64,000 bases of DNA. Origin: Aequorivita sp. CIP111184 (GTDB lineage Bacteria > Bacteroidota > Bacteroidia > Flavobacteriales > Flavobacteriaceae). Shown one piece after another: positions 62,094 to 64,000 of the stretch (within the stretch, counting starts at the first letter, position 1; each line of letters begins with the position of its first letter). The stretch is from positions 266,435-330,434 of the forward strand of contig NZ_UEFQ01000016.1 in the NCBI RefSeq assembly GCF_900489465.1, in the 5' to 3' direction. The notes below the pieces were generated by a model that saw only the letters and a program-made list of their open reading frames with translations, was not told the origin of the DNA and did not search any database. The position numbers and the translations under genes are program-made.

Positions 62094-64000
62094 ATGAATA
62101 AAGTTTACTCCCCACGTGATTTTTATATCTTAATACTCTTATTAACAGTTCCGTTAATTAGTTTCTCACAAGGCCCCGGGTCATTATTTGTTGACGCCGG
62201 TCCAAATATTGTAGTTGATTGTAGTGTTGGTTGCACAGATTTAACAGCAGATTTTCTACAGACTTTCGATACTTCTGGAAGTACATATACTATAACTTCT
62301 ATACCGTATTTACCTCCATTTCCATTTAATGGGCTTGCCAACCCTCTGAATCCAAATATAGACGATGCTTGGTCTCCAGTAGATAATTTACCTTTTGACT
62401 TTTGTTTTTTTGGAAATACTGAAACTCAATTTCAAATAGGATCAAACGGTGTAGTTCGCTTTGATGTAGACCCAGGAGACACGGGTGCGGCTTCCAATGC
62501 TTGGGAATTTAATAGTGATCTCCCAAATAATTTTGAAGATGCACTAGGGGAAGCAAATATCTTATTGCCGGTACATGATATGGATCCCACTCAATCCTCT
62601 TCGGAAGAGATAGGCTATGAAGTAATTGGTGTATACCCTAATAGAGTTTTAGTGGTTTCTTATTACCAAGTGCCCATGTTTTCAGTCGCTTGCAATGGCT
62701 TATTGGCAACTCAAATGGCCGTTTTTTATGAGTTTTCGAATGTAATTGAAATGTATATTTTGAATAAGCCCTCCTGCCCAGGATGGAATGATGGAAATGC
62801 GGCATTAGGAATTCAAAACGATGCTGGAACTATAGCCTACGTTCCTCCTGGTAGAAATACTTCAGACTCACCTTGGGCAACAACAAACGAGGCTTGGCAG
62901 TTTTCACCAGATGGAGTTCAAACCTATGTCTTTGAATGGTTGGACGCCCTAGGAAATGTTGTGGGTACAACTCCCACAATAAATGTTTGCCCCTCTGGAA
63001 CAGAAACATATACAGCAAGAGTTACTTATACCAACTCTTGTAATGGCGATGTTGTGATTTTAACAGATGATGTTGAAGTTTCTCTTCAAGCTACGTTTTC
63101 TGTAGACTTGGGCCCTGATATTGAAACATGTAATCCAGCACCAATTACATTAGATGCTGAAACAGGTGTCCCCACTGTAACTTATCAATGGTTTCTTAAT
63201 GGATTTCCTATTGCAGGGGCAACTAACGCTACTTATACTGTTAATCCTCCAAACTCCGGAACATACTCTGTTGAAGCTTCTGATAATGGTTGTACAATCT
63301 CTGATAGTATTGATATAGATTTTCTTCCTCAACCTGTTATAGCAAGTCGTCCTCAAAATATTAATATTTGCAATGATGGCACTAATCCAGGTATTTTTGA
63401 TTTAACAGAAAATGATGACGATGTTCGGGGAGGTCAGAATCCTTTGTTTGTTATAACATATCACCATAGTCAATTGGAAGCTTCCACTGGTGCAAATCCT
63501 ATTGTTCCTGCAAATGCATATCCAATAGTTGGTTCTTCTGAAATTATTTGGGTTCGAATTGAAGAGCCTACAGGTTCATGTTATGCTATTGACTTTTTTG
63601 AAATTACCTATGCTGCAGCTACGGCAACAGCTCCTGCGAGCCCATATTATGTTTGCGATTTAGGAGGGAATGGGCAAGAGCCAATTAATTTAAACACCAC
63701 ATTTGACGCTATTATTCTAAATGGTCAAAACCCTTTACAGTTTACCGTTACTTACCACAGTAATCCCGCAGATGCAATTTCAGGGAACAATCCATTGCCA
63801 CAGCCTTACTTGGTTACGGGTTCAGGGTTTATTTTTGCTCGTGTAGAAAACAATACTGTTCCAGGTTGTTTTGCTACTACTCAGTTTAATCTTATATTGG
63901 CACCCCAGCCCATTGCCAACCCTGCTGTTGATTTGTACCAGTGCGACGATGGCACGACCTCTGGGGTTTTCAACCTTACGGACAATGATGCCAACATATT
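62094..64000 (+). CDS. Large secreted repeat protein (adhesin-like, probable T9SS cargo), cut by the window edge
   Basis: ATG 62094, open for 635 codons to the window end. Signal peptide of about 25 residues (ending L-I-S-F-S-Q). A first module (30-290) has F-G-N-T-E-T-Q-F-Q-I-G-S-N-G-V and a Pro/Asn-rich loop. An Ig-like unit follows (V-T-Y-Q-W-F-L-N-G near 363). From about 423 come at least three tandem repeats of about 90 residues, each starting with a Cys-Asp/Asn-D-G-T block and containing N-x-Q-N-P-L and T-Y-H-S/H motifs. Proteins like this usually end in a gliding-motility-associated C-terminal domain for T9SS, which is outside the window. Confidence 0.88.
   Translation, partial: MNKVYSPRDFYILILLLTVPLISFSQGPGSLFVDAGPNIVVDCSVGCTDLTADFLQTFDTSGSTYTITSIPYLPPFPFNGLANPLNPNIDDAWSPVDNLPFDFCFFGNTETQFQIGSNGVVRFDVDPGDTGAASNAWEFNSDLPNNFEDALGEANILLPVHDMDPTQSSSEEIGYEVIGVYPNRVLVVSYYQVPMFSVACNGLLATQMAVFYEFSNVIEMYILNKPSCPGWNDGNAALGIQNDAGTIAYVPPGRNTSDSPWATTNEAWQFSPDGVQTYVFEWLDALGNVVGTTPTINVCPSGTETYTARVTYTNSCNGDVVILTDDVEVSLQATFSVDLGPDIETCNPAPITLDAETGVPTVTYQWFLNGFPIAGATNATYTVNPPNSGTYSVEASDNGCTISDSIDIDFLPQPVIASRPQNINICNDGTNPGIFDLTENDDDVRGGQNPLFVITYHHSQLEASTGANPIVPANAYPIVGSSEIIWVRIEEPTGSCYAIDFFEITYAAATATAPASPYYVCDLGGNGQEPINLNTTFDAIILNGQNPLQFTVTYHSNPADAISGNNPLPQPYLVTGSGFIFARVENNTVPGCFATTQFNLILAPQPIANPAVDLYQCDDGTTSGVFNLTDNDANI

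Overview
The window is AT-rich chromosomal DNA of a member of the Bacteroidota, almost certainly family Flavobacteriaceae. Evidence: promoters of the Bacteroidota type (TAnnTTTG at -7) with few Shine-Dalgarno sequences, type IX secretion cargo (a C-terminal sorting domain in the 17.8-22.8 kb nuclease, an adhesin-like repeat protein at the right end), a fused SecDF, an S9 dipeptidyl peptidase, a B12-dependent ribonucleotide reductase and many MKK...C lipoproteins. An Aequorivita/Vitellibacter-like marine genus is a guess only. I see no IS element, prophage, CRISPR array, rRNA or tRNA.

Layout. (1) 1-3 kb: the N-terminal part of a secreted M28 peptidase and a secreted TPR protein. (2) 3.2-9 kb: a leftward run of small secreted or lipoprotein genes. 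It has four intact NTF2/SnoaL-like genes (one with two domains), a RidA-like lipoprotein, a TerB-like protein, a secreted alpha/beta-barrel-like protein, an extended SDR and a decayed tandem copy of the last NTF2-like lipoprotein. (3) 9.1-11.8 kb: a TPR histidine kinase and LytTR response regulator pair. (4) 12.1-17.4 kb: an RhlE-type helicase behind a long structured leader, DUF5996, a FemAB-like acyltransferase, GtrA and an aldo/keto reductase. (5) 17.8-22.8 kb: a 1663-residue secreted ExeM/NucH-like nuclease with lamin-tail domains. (6) 22.9-25.6 kb: nitroreductase, DJ-1-like lipoprotein, Crp-type regulator and a small membrane protein. (7) 25.6-28.6 kb: a complete arsenic operon arsR-arsM-arsC-acr3 with a palindromic operator. 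(8) 28.6-34.1 kb: APC permease, GNAT, DPP-IV-like peptidase, NhaA. (9) 34.2-47.7 kb: housekeeping genes (ffh, folD, queE, gyrB, mdh) between conserved small genes (YkvA, AI-2E, VOC, HerA-like ATPase, DUF2911). (10) 47.8-54 kb: nrdJ, then a three-gene locus that looks like outer-membrane metal (probably copper) uptake: a His/Cys small protein, an OprC/NosA-like TonB receptor and a Met/His-rich lipoprotein. (11) 54-57.9 kb: a membrane-anchored protein and secDF. (12) 58-62 kb: the leftward group folE-cysS-yidD-lgt-DUF192. (13) 62.1 kb to the end: the N-terminal part of a large repeat-containing secreted protein.

The parts most worth following up are the NTF2-like/RidA secreted cluster, whose RidA-like member lacks the catalytic arginine, the candidate copper-uptake locus with its C-x3-M receptor motif, the heptamer repeat arrays in two spacers, and the structured rhlE and gyrB upstream regions.
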